Shown piece by piece: positions 19,970 through 31,303 of a stretch of 64,000 bases of DNA. The notes under the pieces were generated by a model. The model had not been told where the DNA came from. It saw nothing but the letters and a program-made list of their open reading frames with translations, and searched no databases. The stretch's first letter is position 1, and each line of letters opens with the position of its first letter. Position numbers and translations under genes: made by a program. Source of the DNA: Gammaproteobacteria bacterium (GTDB lineage Bacteria > Pseudomonadota > Gammaproteobacteria > Pseudomonadales > Pseudohongiellaceae); the NCBI GenBank assembly GCA_018661465.1, contig JABJIC010000008.1, positions 62,001-126,000 of the forward strand, read 5' to 3'.

Positions 19970-20345
19970 TGTTTCCTCTCGCTCTGCTTTAAGTACTGCC
20001 TAGTTCTCTATCGACTTACTTTATGGATTTAGCCCTAAAAACGGCAAGAGATGTTATCCGATCTGCATACTAATCCAAAGGAATTACTGCATTCTTATCG
20101 TGCTGGATTCAAAAGTGCTCGAATCAAGGGATCCAGGTCAGTATTCAATCAGGCCTCATGCAGGCAAATCATGTGATTTTGGCAGGCACCAAGCTCAGAC
20201 AGGTCGCATAATCCCGTTTTAACGGGAGATAGAGACAAATATGCGCATGTTAGCGTTATATTATAGATTTTAGTGATTTTTGTTGAAACTCTTGCGCTGT
20301 GATCTCTTGATAATGCGTTTCGACTCTGATGGTCTAGTCTGTAGT
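19970..20345. other. Gap between efp and the FimX-like gene, without a supported gene
   Basis: The whole gap runs from the efp start to 20480. Plus-strand bases 20051-20176 hold a 41-codon open frame beginning MLSDLHTNPKELLHSYRAG and ending SCRQIM. NPKELL and RQIM resemble short pieces of EpmB (T-D-P-x-E-L-L near its start, A-R-Q-I-M near its end), and divergent epmB is a common neighbour of efp. The similarity is too short to call. The promoter of efp must lie here; I cannot place it. A 13-base tandem array follows. Confidence 0.3.
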
Positions 20346-20410
20346 TATTAACAATGACTATTAACAATGACTATTAACAATGATTATAAACATTGCTTAT
20401 AAACATGGGT
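20346..20410. repeat. Five tandem 13-base units
   Basis: Units at 20346, 20359, 20372, 20385 and 20398. The first two are identical (TATTAACAATGAC), the third differs at the last base, and the fourth and fifth drift (TATAAACATTGCT, TATAAACATGGGT). The array ends 70 bases before the FimX-like start codon and is AT-rich, so it probably lies in that promoter region. Confidence 0.9.
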
Positions 20411-20479
20411 TAGGGGCCTTGGCAGCGAACACTAGACATGTGCATTTGCTATTAATACCGAGAGCTCCACATTCAGAGG

Positions 20480-21805
20480 ATGATTATGATGCCCTCTCAA
20501 AGCGCTGATGCACCTATAGACGATGCATACGCTCAGCCATCGCTGCCTAAAAGAGACTCTCTCACCGGCCTCTATCAGCAAGATTATCTGGCGCTCGCTC
20601 TGGAGCAGGCTCTTCGACGCGGGGAAGGCGAAGATATTGCGGCAACCCTTGGCCTTTTGCAGCTGGAAAACTTTTACGAGATTAGGTCCTGGGTAGGAAA
20701 GTCGGAAGCAAACCTTTTGCTCGGCGAGATTTCTGCAATATTAAAAAAGACTCTGCCAAAAAAGGTATTGTTGTGCCGCTGCCGTCACTATGAGTTCGGT
20801 ATTCTACTAATCAAGGATTGCAGCGTTAATGCAGGCCAGATTACCGACCGGGTGAAACAAGCGCTTCTTACTGCGGTATCAGCCTCCATTCCACCCCAGT
20901 TGGAATTACGCTGCGCTGTAGGTCTGGCAGGACTTGATAGCGACATCGCCTCTGCGGAAGTTATGTTTGCTAGAGCAAGGCACAATCTCAGTCTTTCTAT
21001 CTCTCAGGTTAATCAACATGTTGAATTCCCGACTCTCAACCCCGATGAAGCTCTCAAGCGTCTTCGAAGAGGCTTAGAAGATGGGCAGCTGACTATTTGC
21101 TATCAAGCAATGGCTGCACTGCAAACCGACGGGCTTCAACACTATGAACTGCGGTTCCGCCATATTCGTGGCGAAAAATTTCTACCAGAAAAATTGATGA
21201 TGGATGCTGCCGTGAAGAATGCTTTGGGACCGGAGCTTGATCGCCTCTGCATAAGCCATGCGCTAACTCTGTTACGGGAAGATAAAAACAAGCATTTGCA
21301 GCTCACCGTCAATATCAGTCACAACTCTCTGGTTCAGGGTAGTTTCTATTACTGGCTCGAGTCAGAAATTGATGGTGAGGGGAACATCGCCAGAAGAATG
21401 ACCTTCCAGCTTAAGGAAATTGATGTGCTGATTGCCCAGCATCACATTGCTCAATTCTGCGAGCGATTGCAGAGCCTGAAGATAAAGCTCGGGATCTGCC
21501 AGTTTGGCGCCACCCTTGAACCCTTCCGCTATCTATCTCTGCTTACGGCTCACTCGGTCAAGCTGGATGTGTCACTGCTCGAAAGGATAAACGAAAGCAA
21601 AGAGCGTCGATTGATGTTCCAAGGAGTTGTAAAACAACTTCACGATAAGGGCTTAAAGGTAATTGCTGGCGAGGTCGAAGAATTTTCCCTGATTCCCCTG
21701 CTATGGCAAGAGGGAGTCGATTTTGTTCAGGGAAATTGTCTCGCTCCCCTATCAGACGAGATGGGCTATCAATTTCTACAGGAGGAGCGGCTACAAATTC
21801 ACTAG
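20480..21805 (+). CDS. Degenerate GGDEF-EAL protein, FimX-like without REC-PAS
   Basis: A 441-residue protein with a GGDEF-like domain (about 27-185) and an EAL-like domain (about 195-435), both lacking catalytic motifs. The GGDEF site reads CRHYEFGIL. The EAL triad position reads HYELRFRHI, followed by LTVNISHNSL, FQLKEIDVL, VKLDVSLLERI and QGNCLAPLSDE. It should therefore neither make nor cleave cyclic-di-GMP but may bind it. The P. aeruginosa locus order, from memory, is fimX, serB, a membrane protein, then parC; here the FimX-like gene, a membrane signalling protein and parC follow in the same order, with serB absent. FimX carries N-terminal REC and PAS domains, absent here. The role in type IV pili is inference. 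The start has AGAGGATG close by. Confidence 0.8.
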   Translation: MIMMPSQSADAPIDDAYAQPSLPKRDSLTGLYQQDYLALALEQALRRGEGEDIAATLGLLQLENFYEIRSWVGKSEANLLLGEISAILKKTLPKKVLLCRCRHYEFGILLIKDCSVNAGQITDRVKQALLTAVSASIPPQLELRCAVGLAGLDSDIASAEVMFARARHNLSLSISQVNQHVEFPTLNPDEALKRLRRGLEDGQLTICYQAMAALQTDGLQHYELRFRHIRGEKFLPEKLMMDAAVKNALGPELDRLCISHALTLLREDKNKHLQLTVNISHNSLVQGSFYYWLESEIDGEGNIARRMTFQLKEIDVLIAQHHIAQFCERLQSLKIKLGICQFGATLEPFRYLSLLTAHSVKLDVSLLERINESKERRLMFQGVVKQLHDKGLKVIAGEVEEFSLIPLLWQEGVDFVQGNCLAPLSDEMGYQFLQEERLQIH

Positions 21806-21970
21806 GCGATGGGAGAAAACTGATTGGGGAAGGCGCCCTCTCCTGCTATTCTATCCATTAGACCGCCGGGCTATCGATACCCTGGTCTTTTAAAGAGCGC
21901 CATTGAATTCTGAGAAACTACTTCAGTCCTCCGAGCACATCCGGGACATCTGACGGCCCGGGAATTAGTA

Positions 21971-23413
21971 TTGAACGCGGGCCGCAAAAGAGAGCAAGAA
22001 TTGCTAGAAGAACAACATCAAGATCCAACCACTGATGCGACAGCGCAAAAGTCTGCAGGAAAAAATTCACAGATCTCCCGAAAGTTTTCGATCTCCGTTT
22101 GCCTGCTCTTACTGTTGGCCATGTGCGTTTTCTGGCTGATTAGTAATTACAATACGCAAAATTTGCTCAAGCAACAGGCAGATCGTCACGGGCAGATCCT
22201 CGCACAGCAAGTCGCCCTGCAACTCACCGAACTTGTGCTGACCAATGACCTAATCAGCATGAATGTTGTCCTTAACAGCCTAACTCGCGGGTCTTCGATC
22301 ATTGAAGTCGCTGTAATCAATGTCAATAACGAGGTCATCGCTGCCGCTAATGGCAATGTGCACGAGAGTACAACCCTGATTCCGCTTCCCGTCACATTCA
22401 GTACAGTGCCCGCGGAATTTCGCGCAACAATCTCAATTCAAGACTCTATTGCAGGATATGTGCGTGTTCGACTGGACACCAGCTATATCGAGACTGGCAT
22501 CGTGAATACACTGATGCTAATTTCAGCGGCAACTCTACTGCTGCTCATCGTTGCTGTCACAGTAACTTCAACTTATTTTCAATACCTGGTTAGTTTTCCT
22601 GTAAACCTGTTAGCTTTTTCGATTAGTAATATTCGTAAAGGTGAAATTGAAACCTGCCCCGAGCCGGAAAATAACAATGAGATTAGTGCAGCTATCCGCC
22701 AATTCAACACGACGGCGGAATTTCTTGCTCAGAACACTTTTCTGGATAACTTTGGTAAGAGAAAACCAACAGCCGATCAACAGAATTTTAAGATAGAGCC
22801 GGGCACCCAAGATGTCACTCTGCTAAATATAAAAATGGCTAACTTCCATTATCTGTCTTCAACTCTCAGTGAAGAGTTGTTAGTTAGCCTCTTGAACAAG
22901 TACTACTTCTTCGCCGGCAAAGTGAGCCAACTCTATAGTGGTCAAGTCAGCTACTGTGCTGAAGATGAAATTGTAATGAACTTTAGCTCCGGTCAGTTTG
23001 CAGAGGAACAGGCATTTTATGCTGCCTGTGCCGGACAATTATTTTTGCAATTGCTTGGCGATCTGAATGATGTGGAGGGGCAGCATGTAGCTGCAAAATT
23101 TAAACTGGCGGTACATAGTGGCAAGGCGGTTAGCGGCCTCTACTCACCAGTTACGCAAGAGACGAATAATATAACCGGAAAGACTTTGGATATTACTCGG
23201 CAGATTTGTAAAGAGTGCCCGGACAATTCCCTGCTGATCAGTGAGCCGTGTTTTCAACATGCCGGCGCAGGCACTCGAATTGATGCCGAAGAGTTTTCTA
23301 TCGTAGATGATGAATTGCAGATCATCACTTATATCAGCAGCGATCCAATGTCTGACTATAAACTGCTACTTGAAAGACAAGCCATCCAACTAGTAACGCT
23401 TTACTCTGACTGA
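21971..23413 (+). CDS. AhpA/YtjB-like membrane sensor with HAMP and degenerate class III cyclase domain
   Basis: A 480-residue two-helix membrane protein. After a polar N-terminus, helix 1 is VCLLLLLAMCVFWLISNY (about 43-60) and helix 2 about residues 176-200. The periplasmic part (QADRHGQILAQQVALQLTEL, then SIQDSIAGYVRVRLD) resembles the AhpA/YtjB (Smp) family. A HAMP-like linker follows (KGEIETCPEPENNNEISAAI). The C-terminal region has a class III nucleotide-cyclase outline (VTLLNIKMANFHYL, GQVSYCAEDEIVMNF, KLAVHSGKAVSGLY, NITGKTLDITRQI). The first metal Asp is missing and the catalytic Asn is Asp, so it is probably inactive. The TTG at 21971 is the only reasonable start; the ribosome-binding site is weak. 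Confidence 0.7.
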   Translation: MNAGRKREQELLEEQHQDPTTDATAQKSAGKNSQISRKFSISVCLLLLLAMCVFWLISNYNTQNLLKQQADRHGQILAQQVALQLTELVLTNDLISMNVVLNSLTRGSSIIEVAVINVNNEVIAAANGNVHESTTLIPLPVTFSTVPAEFRATISIQDSIAGYVRVRLDTSYIETGIVNTLMLISAATLLLLIVAVTVTSTYFQYLVSFPVNLLAFSISNIRKGEIETCPEPENNNEISAAIRQFNTTAEFLAQNTFLDNFGKRKPTADQQNFKIEPGTQDVTLLNIKMANFHYLSSTLSEELLVSLLNKYYFFAGKVSQLYSGQVSYCAEDEIVMNFSSGQFAEEQAFYAACAGQLFLQLLGDLNDVEGQHVAAKFKLAVHSGKAVSGLYSPVTQETNNITGKTLDITRQICKECPDNSLLISEPCFQHAGAGTRIDAEEFSIVDDELQIITYISSDPMSDYKLLLERQAIQLVTLYSD

Positions 23414-23468
23414 TCCCCTCACAGATAAATAGTGTCGGGTAAAAAGTGCGAGCACTGAGTAGAAACTA

Positions 23469-25736
23469 CTACTCAGCTTCTTCCTTCCGCAAAACATCTA
23501 TTCGATCAACATTCTGAAATCCGCGGGGCAATTTATTTCCACGACGCCCACGTTCACCTTGATAGTGCTCGAGATCAGCTGGCTTCAGATTATGATGACG
23601 CCTACCCGCATGAATGGTAAGTGTATCTTTATCACTCAGCACTGCCATAGCGACAACAAACTCTATTCGCTCTGCCACTCGCGCACTCGGAATACTAATA
23701 ATCTTGTTTCCTTTACCCTTTGCCAGCCTCGGCAATTCGCTGATAGGAAACATCAACATTCTGCCTTCATTAGTAATGGCGACGATAAGGTTTTTCTTAT
23801 AGTCGGCAACTGAAACAGCCGCGAGCACCTGACTGCCCTTGGGCGGCCTGATAACTGCCTTACCTGATTTGTTTTTGCTGATCAGGTCAGAAATTTTACC
23901 GACGAAACCATAACCGCCATCACTGGCAAGTAAAACATCTTGATTGTCTTCGCCAATCAATACACCTTCGAAGGTGGCTCCTGATGGTGGGTTGACCTTA
24001 CCTGACACCGGCTCTCCCTGACCTCTTGCAGACGGCAAACCATGGGCGGCTAGAGAATAAGCCCTACCTGTGGAATCGACAAAGATTGCAAGCTGACTAC
24101 TCTTGCCTCGGGCCGACAATTTGTAGCCGTCTCCGGATTTGTATTGGAGCGTGGTAGGGTCAACTTCATGACCTTTTGCAGCGCGCACCCACCCTCTTTC
24201 TGAAAGTACGATGGTAACTGGCTCGGTTGAAATTAGTTCTGTCTCACTAAAGGCTTTGGCCTCATCTCTTTGTACCAGCGGAGTCTTTCTATCGTCTCCA
24301 AACTTCTCGGCATCTGCCTTGATTTCATTCTTAATGAAAGTTTTCAGTCGAGCCTGTGATTTCAATAATGTCTCAAGCCCTTTCCTCTCGTCATTTAGCT
24401 CTTTCTGCTCGGCCTTGATTTTTATCTCTTCAAGTTTCGCAAGCTGTCTCAGTTTTAAATCGAGGATGGCGTCAGCCTGGCGCTCGCTAATCTTGAATTT
24501 CTTGACAAGAGCAGGCTTCGGCTTATCTTCAGTACGTACAATCTTTATAACTTCGTCGATATTAAGATAAGCAACCAACAAACCATCGAGAATATGTAGG
24601 CGATCAAGAATTTTATCGAGACGAAACTGCAATCTGCGTTTTACGGTTTCTGTTCTGAATTGCAGCCACTCTTTCAACAAAGAAACCAAGTCTTTAACTT
24701 GCGGCTTTTTGTCTATGCCGATCATATTGAAATTAACGCGGTAATTTTTTTCCAGATCGGTAGTTGAAAATAGATGAGACATTACACTGTCCATGTCTAC
24801 GCGATTCGACTTAGGAACAACTACAATTCGAGTAGGATTCTCATGATCTGATTCATCTCTCAGATCAACAACCATAGGCAATTTCTTTTTCTGCATCTGT
24901 GCTGCAATCTGTTCAAGGATCTTCGTCCCAGATACCTGAAATGGCAAGGCAGTGATTATTATCTCGCCATTTTCTTTTTCATAAGTTGCGCGAGCTTTTA
25001 AAGAACCCCGACCTGTTTTGTAAAGTTCTTGAATTTCATTCTTTGGAGTAATCAGCTCTGCTTCAGTGGGATAATCAGGCCCTTTGATAATCTTGAAAAT
25101 GTCTGTTGCTTTGGCTTTTGGTGAATCCAGTAGATGAATACAGGCCTTGGCAACTTCTCTCAGGTTATGTGGAGGGATATCCGTAGCCATACCCACCGCG
25201 ATACCACTGCCGCCATTTAAAAGCACGTTGGGTAATCGAGCCGGTAACATCTCAGGTTCATCAAGCGTGCCATCAAAATTTGGTTTCCAGTCAACCGTGC
25301 CTTGACCCAACTCTCCGAGCAATACGTCGGCATAGCCCTGTAGTCGGGACTCGGTATATCTCATTGCAGCAAAGGATTTTGGGTCATCTTGCGAGCCCCA
25401 GTTCCCTTGTCCATCCACCAATGGATAGCGGTAGGTAAAGGGCTGCGCCATTAGAACCATCGCTTCATAACAGGCTGAATCACCGTGGGGGTGAAATTTA
25501 CCAATTACATCACCAATGGTACGAGCGGATTTCTTGAACTTGGAGCTGGCTTTCAAACCGAGTTCTGACATGGCATAGACGATTCGACGCTGAACAGGCT
25601 TAAGTCCGTCACCCAAACTGGGGAGCGCACGATCATTAATTACGTACATGGAATAGTTCAGATAAGCCTGCTGGGTATATGTCCTCAGGGCAATCTGTTC
25701 TACGCCGTCTTCGTTTACTGTTATTTCTTCATTCAT
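23469..25736 (-). CDS. parC: DNA topoisomerase IV subunit A
   Basis: A 755-residue type II topoisomerase subunit that cuts and rejoins DNA to separate daughter chromosomes. The active-site tyrosine is Tyr127 in [20 protein letters not shown]. The quinolone region [19 protein letters not shown] keeps Ser87 and Glu91, the drug-sensitive forms of E. coli Ser80 and Glu84. Coiled-coil ([20 protein letters not shown]) and beta-propeller C-terminal domains follow. It lies 80 bases downstream of parE, with a 14-base tandem duplication right at its start codon. Confidence 0.98.
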   Translation of the reverse strand: MNEEITVNEDGVEQIALRTYTQQAYLNYSMYVINDRALPSLGDGLKPVQRRIVYAMSELGLKASSKFKKSARTIGDVIGKFHPHGDSACYEAMVLMAQPFTYRYPLVDGQGNWGSQDDPKSFAAMRYTESRLQGYADVLLGELGQGTVDWKPNFDGTLDEPEMLPARLPNVLLNGGSGIAVGMATDIPPHNLREVAKACIHLLDSPKAKATDIFKIIKGPDYPTEAELITPKNEIQELYKTGRGSLKARATYEKENGEIIITALPFQVSGTKILEQIAAQMQKKKLPMVVDLRDESDHENPTRIVVVPKSNRVDMDSVMSHLFSTTDLEKNYRVNFNMIGIDKKPQVKDLVSLLKEWLQFRTETVKRRLQFRLDKILDRLHILDGLLVAYLNIDEVIKIVRTEDKPKPALVKKFKISERQADAILDLKLRQLAKLEEIKIKAEQKELNDERKGLETLLKSQARLKTFIKNEIKADAEKFGDDRKTPLVQRDEAKAFSETELISTEPVTIVLSERGWVRAAKGHEVDPTTLQYKSGDGYKLSARGKSSQLAIFVDSTGRAYSLAAHGLPSARGQGEPVSGKVNPPSGATFEGVLIGEDNQDVLLASDGGYGFVGKISDLISKNKSGKAVIRPPKGSQVLAAVSVADYKKNLIVAITNEGRMLMFPISELPRLAKGKGNKIISIPSARVAERIEFVVAMAVLSDKDTLTIHAGRRHHNLKPADLEHYQGERGRRGNKLPRGFQNVDRIDVLRKEEAE

Positions 25737-25764
25737 TGCGTAACTGTCTCTGCGTAACTGTCTA
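25737..25764. repeat. Two tandem 14-base units upstream of parC
   Basis: TGCGTAACTGTCTC (25737-25750) and TGCGTAACTGTCTA (25751-25764) differ at one base and abut the parC start codon. The duplicated segment therefore carries the ribosome-binding region of parC. Confidence 0.85.
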
Positions 25765-25816
25765 GATGCAAACTATCTCTTGGTAACACAATCCAAATCT
25801 GAATTGAGCTTATCTG

Positions 25817-27754
<1,938 letters not shown>

Positions 27755-27842
27755 CTATTTTTCAATGCTTTTTGAGCAACTTTTAGCTCTACTCTTTTCC
27801 CAAAAAACGGGCATTGAAAAAATACTGCTGGTGAATAATATT

Positions 27843-28460
27843 TTATCGCGCAAATTGACTAATTCTTGACAAGAAAAACTCGAAGATGAGTGGTAATTCC
27901 TCTTCGAAATTCTCATAGCTGTGACTGCCATTCTGCCTGATAACGCAGTTCGATTCAGCGAATTTTTCAACTGCTTGTCGATAGTCCAAAGTTTCATCCC
28001 CGGTTTGAACCAACACCATGAAATTCTGCGGTTTTTCTATGGGAGATACATCCAGATCCAATAGCTCCTGGATATGTTCTTCAGTTACCAGATGGGTCTC
28101 ATCGGTGTAATAGTTTTTGTGCTCTCCCAAATGGGAATCCCATAAATCAAAGGGACGCACCGCCGGATTGATCAACACAGCTGGGATATCATGTTTTTCG
28201 GAAAAATAACTACTATAGAACCCGCCCAGAGAACTACCCATGAGTACAATTTTGCGATTCGAGTGGACATCGATCAGCTGCTGTATCTCCGAAGCGGTCT
28301 GCGCTGGACCATGACGCATCTGAGGAATCAGTATTTGATCCTCAAAGCCTTGCTGCTTGCAGAAAGTCAGGGTTTGTTGTGCCTTTTCAGACTCAGGTGA
28401 GCTTAGAAATCCATGAAGATAGATAAGTAAGACGTCGGGGGGCAAAACGCGGGTCCTCAT
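27843..28460 (-). CDS. yqiA: YqiA-type alpha/beta-hydrolase esterase
   Basis: A 205-residue single-domain hydrolase of the YqiA (UPF0227) family. It opens LLIYLHGFLSSPESEKAQQT, with the nucleophile Ser in VLMGSSLGGFYSSYFSE, a conserved LINPAVRPFDL, a likely catalytic Asp in VQTGDETLDYRQA and His in NGSHSYENFEE. The open frame reaches 28556, overlapping cpdA. The ATG at 28460 lies 20 bases after the cpdA stop and gives the family-length N-terminus, so it is preferred. Gene order cpdA-yqiA-parE is conserved in gammaproteobacteria. Acts on short acyl esters in vitro in E. coli; physiological substrate unknown. Confidence 0.9.
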   Translation of the reverse strand: MRTRVLPPDVLLIYLHGFLSSPESEKAQQTLTFCKQQGFEDQILIPQMRHGPAQTASEIQQLIDVHSNRKIVLMGSSLGGFYSSYFSEKHDIPAVLINPAVRPFDLWDSHLGEHKNYYTDETHLVTEEHIQELLDLDVSPIEKPQNFMVLVQTGDETLDYRQAVEKFAESNCVIRQNGSHSYENFEEELPLIFEFFLSRISQFAR

Positions 28461-28479
28461 GCCAGGGGCTTTGACCGCC

Positions 28480-29298
28480 TTAATAGCCTGGGCTGCTGAA
28501 ATCCGCCTCGAAGATCTCTCCAGATACACGGACAACTTCTGTTTCCACTCGACCATCGGTATAGAGCTTGAGCCAGCGATAGCCAGGATTTAGCTTATCC
28601 AGTGCGAAATTTGTAACATTCGGCTTAAACTGAATGCAACTTGAGGGAGAGCATAGACAACGAATGCCTTGATGTTGAAAATCAAGCTGCTGATGAATAT
28701 GACCGTAGAGCACGGTGCCTGCTTTGGAAGATTTTTTCAGAACTTTGAAGAATGCCGCTCCATTATTCAAGCCGATATCCTTCATCCAACCCGCATTACC
28801 TGGAACCGGATTGTGATGCAGGCATACCAGGCAATGTTCAACAGCAGCATTTTCTTCCGCTGAAGCCAAACTCTGCTTGAGAAACTCAAGTTCACTGCTG
28901 GCAAGAGTTCCATGAACCTGCCCAAGAATGCTTGAATCCAGAAGGATGATCATCCAGTTGTTAATCTGAATTATTTTCTCACAAGCAGAAGTTCCCGATG
29001 CAACTTCCGCCATGGTAGTTGCATTGTCGTGATTCCCGGGGATCCAGCGAGTAGTGGTGTCAAAACAGGAAATCGATTCCAGAAATTCCTGATAAGCTTC
29101 TTTGCTGGCATCTTGTGCAATGTCACCAGTTGCCAGAATACAATCGATGGCTTTTTCTCGTGTTTGAATTAGCTTGATCACATGATCATAAGACTCACGG
29201 GTATTCATCTTCAGCAGAGTGCCATTGTTGCCACCATACAGATGAGTGTCCGTGATCTGGACAATATTTACAGGATCTTGTGTGGTCAATGCGTTCAT
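28480..29298 (-). CDS. cpdA: 3',5'-cyclic-AMP phosphodiesterase CpdA
   Basis: A 272-residue calcineurin-type metallophosphoesterase that hydrolyses cyclic AMP. Metal-binding motifs appear in order: QITDTHLYGG, ATGDIAQD, IPGNHDNATTM, CLHHNPVP and LYGHIHQQLD. The spacing and the conserved neighbours (DUF1249 upstream, yqiA downstream) identify CpdA. Upstream of its ATG no strong terminator is visible, so it may be read together with the genes before it. Confidence 0.95.
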   Translation of the reverse strand: MNALTTQDPVNIVQITDTHLYGGNNGTLLKMNTRESYDHVIKLIQTREKAIDCILATGDIAQDASKEAYQEFLESISCFDTTTRWIPGNHDNATTMAEVASGTSACEKIIQINNWMIILLDSSILGQVHGTLASSELEFLKQSLASAEENAAVEHCLVCLHHNPVPGNAGWMKDIGLNNGAAFFKVLKKSSKAGTVLYGHIHQQLDFQHQGIRCLCSPSSCIQFKPNVTNFALDKLNPGYRWLKLYTDGRVETEVVRVSGEIFEADFSSPGY

Positions 29299-29389
29299 AG
29301 GCGCATGCTATTGCAAATACTATTATTGAATCTGTAATACAGATTGATTTTTATATTTCAGACCATTCATCTAGGAGCGGCCTTCCCAT

Positions 29390-29959
29390 TTACACATTAA
29401 GTGTTATATCTGGCGCTTTAATACTTTTTCCAACCTTCAAACAATAGGTTAACCATTCTCCGAGAAATTGATTAACTTGCATCTTCTCATCTCGATGATA
29501 CATTTTAGCATTCGGTTGTTCATACCGTGCTTGTAAATTCTTGTGCCCTTGATACGACACTACCTCTGCAGTGCTGGCATCATGATACACACGGACCAGC
29601 ATCGATGGATTGGTCATCCATTCTTTAAACTGAGGCTTCTGTTTTATTTCCAGTGTGGTGGTATATTTGAAAGCCTCCACAATAGTTATTTCGACGGTGA
29701 CTCCACCCTTCTCAGATTGTTGATCCGAAATAGAAAATTCAGTGCTTAAGCCTTCCAACAATTTTTCAGGCTCAGCGCAATTTTGAATTTGTTCTATGAT
29801 TTCGTTTGTCGGGTCCGAATTTTCCAGAAGCGCAATATCAACAAATGATCTGTCTCGATAGGCTTGCAGCTGAGGCACCAATTTCAGCAGGCGAATGTAA
29901 TTCGCATCGCATTCTGCCATCTGCTTGATTAAGTCTATGCTGTAGTTTCTTCTTGCCAT
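29390..29959 (-). CDS. DUF1249 protein (YqiB family)
   Basis: A 189-residue protein of the DUF1249 family that lies between nudF and cpdA in many gammaproteobacteria, including E. coli yqiB. It starts NYSIDLIKQMAECDANYIRL LKLVP, a typical family opening. It continues VTVEITIVEAFKYTTTLEI, LVRVYHDASTAEVVSYQGH and MYHRDEKMQVNQFLGEWL, the strongest family block. It is longer than E. coli YqiB (about 140 residues) through an extra segment around residues 40-80 (LENSDPTNEIIEQIQNCAEP). No function is known. Confidence 0.9.
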   Translation of the reverse strand: MARRNYSIDLIKQMAECDANYIRLLKLVPQLQAYRDRSFVDIALLENSDPTNEIIEQIQNCAEPEKLLEGLSTEFSISDQQSEKGGVTVEITIVEAFKYTTTLEIKQKPQFKEWMTNPSMLVRVYHDASTAEVVSYQGHKNLQARYEQPNAKMYHRDEKMQVNQFLGEWLTYCLKVGKSIKAPDITLNV

Positions 29960-30111
29960 TTTACCGAGTGCTACCGATTCATCGAATATTGTATTGATAG
30001 TGAGCGTACAGAGCTCAATTGTAATGATTTGTAGGAATTATGCGAGTTTGAGGGCAATTGATTTTTATGGCGCTTGATACCCCATAACTCAAGGCTTACA
30101 GAGCCTTTACT

Positions 30112-30738
30112 TTAGCGAGTTAGCCAGCGATCCAATACGTCCTGCTTATGGAGTTGTAACCACTGAACCGCAATAATGCTCATGGCGTTATTAACAATTC
30201 CACATTCAACCGCCGCAACGAGTTCATCATATGACAATGGAACTAGTTCGATGTCCTCATGCTCCTCCACCAGCCCATAAACGCCTTCTGCGTCCTTAGT
30301 GTCCACTCGGCCACAATACAGACTAATGTGCTCGTTACTTCCACCAGGGCTATTATAGTAGTCGCCAATAAGAATTAAATCTGTAGGTTTTGAATTTGAC
30401 TCTTCCATGGCTTCTCGGACTGCTACGTCCTCTAGTTCTTCCCCTTCACCCACCATGCCCGCTACTATTTCAAGTGGCCAGCAATCAGTATCCTCCTCAA
30501 TCAGACCGGCTCGAAATTGGCGAATCATTAGAACTTCGTCTCTCAGGGGATCAAAAAGCAAAATTCCCACGGCTTTAGGTTTAAGTAGCAACTCCCGCTC
30601 CATAAACTGACTCCACTCACCGGAATGCTGGCGGTGACGCAGCTGAATTTTTTCCACTCTAAGAAAGCCTTGATGGCAGTCCTCACGTGAAACTACTTCG
30701 ATGTCGGAATCTTGAAAGCCTGAAATGAGCTTTTTCAT
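30112..30738 (-). CDS. nudF: ADP-ribose pyrophosphatase, Nudix family
   Basis: A 208-residue Nudix hydrolase splitting ADP-ribose to AMP and ribose-5-phosphate. The Nudix box G-x5-E-x7-R-E-x-x-E-E is present as GMVGEGE ELEDVAVREAMEE, with the usual following Gly changed to Asn. Upstream RQFRAGLIEEDTDCWPLEIV and downstream YYNSPGGSNEHISLYCG are conserved in NudF. Neighbours (DUF1249, cpdA) match the E. coli order. In E. coli tolC is the divergent neighbour; here it lies 9 kb away. Confidence 0.93.
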   Translation of the reverse strand: MKKLISGFQDSDIEVVSREDCHQGFLRVEKIQLRHRQHSGEWSQFMERELLLKPKAVGILLFDPLRDEVLMIRQFRAGLIEEDTDCWPLEIVAGMVGEGEELEDVAVREAMEESNSKPTDLILIGDYYNSPGGSNEHISLYCGRVDTKDAEGVYGLVEEHEDIELVPLSYDELVAAVECGIVNNAMSIIAVQWLQLHKQDVLDRWLTR

Positions 30739-30821
30739 TTGGAAGGGGATAGTAATAGATTAGAGAGGAATTTAGGGAGCCAAAACCAGTACAAAGGACA
30801 TGGCTCCCAAGCGAAGAGACT

Positions 30822-31100
30822 TTAGTCTCTGCTGGTAACTTCCAACAGATGATATCCAAATTGCGTTTTTACTGGGCCTTGAAGAGTATTCACATCGGCT
30901 TTAAATACTACTTCGTCGAATTCCTTTACCATCATGCCTGGACCAAATTGTCCCAGATCGCCGCCTTGAGCCTTGGAAGGACAATTGGAATGGCTTCTGG
31001 CCACATCACCGAAATCCTCTCCTCCATCAATGCGCGTTTTCAGTGCGATGCATTCTTCTTCTGTGTCCACCAGTATGTGTCGTGCGCTGGCTATAGTCAT
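30822..31100 (-). CDS. ppiC: Parvulin-type peptidyl-prolyl isomerase PpiC
   Basis: A 92-residue single-domain cytoplasmic rotamase, the length of E. coli PpiC. The domain reads SARHILVDTEEECIALKTRI, FGDVARSHSNCPSKAQGGDL, FGPGMMVKEFDEVVFKADV and FGYHLLEVTSRD, with the catalytic-cleft His of ARHIL and of YHLLEV. The frame opens at 31151, but the ATG at 31100 has AGGAGATAACCAC directly before it and gives the normal N-terminus. Confidence 0.95.
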   Translation of the reverse strand: MTIASARHILVDTEEECIALKTRIDGGEDFGDVARSHSNCPSKAQGGDLGQFGPGMMVKEFDEVVFKADVNTLQGPVKTQFGYHLLEVTSRD

Positions 31101-31303
31101 GTGGTTATCTCCTTGTTGGGGAATGGGGAAGCATTTTGCTCTATAAGCCATTATGCCCCATTAAAAAGTTCAGTCACACAAATAATCCATGTTGAGTTAT
31201 AATCGCCGGCTCGAACATTGATTGGTGATCCTCGGATGGACTCACCTATTCATAGTCAAAAAATACTTTTTTAACACCCAAAGATTTAGATCAAGGTCTA
31301 GCT

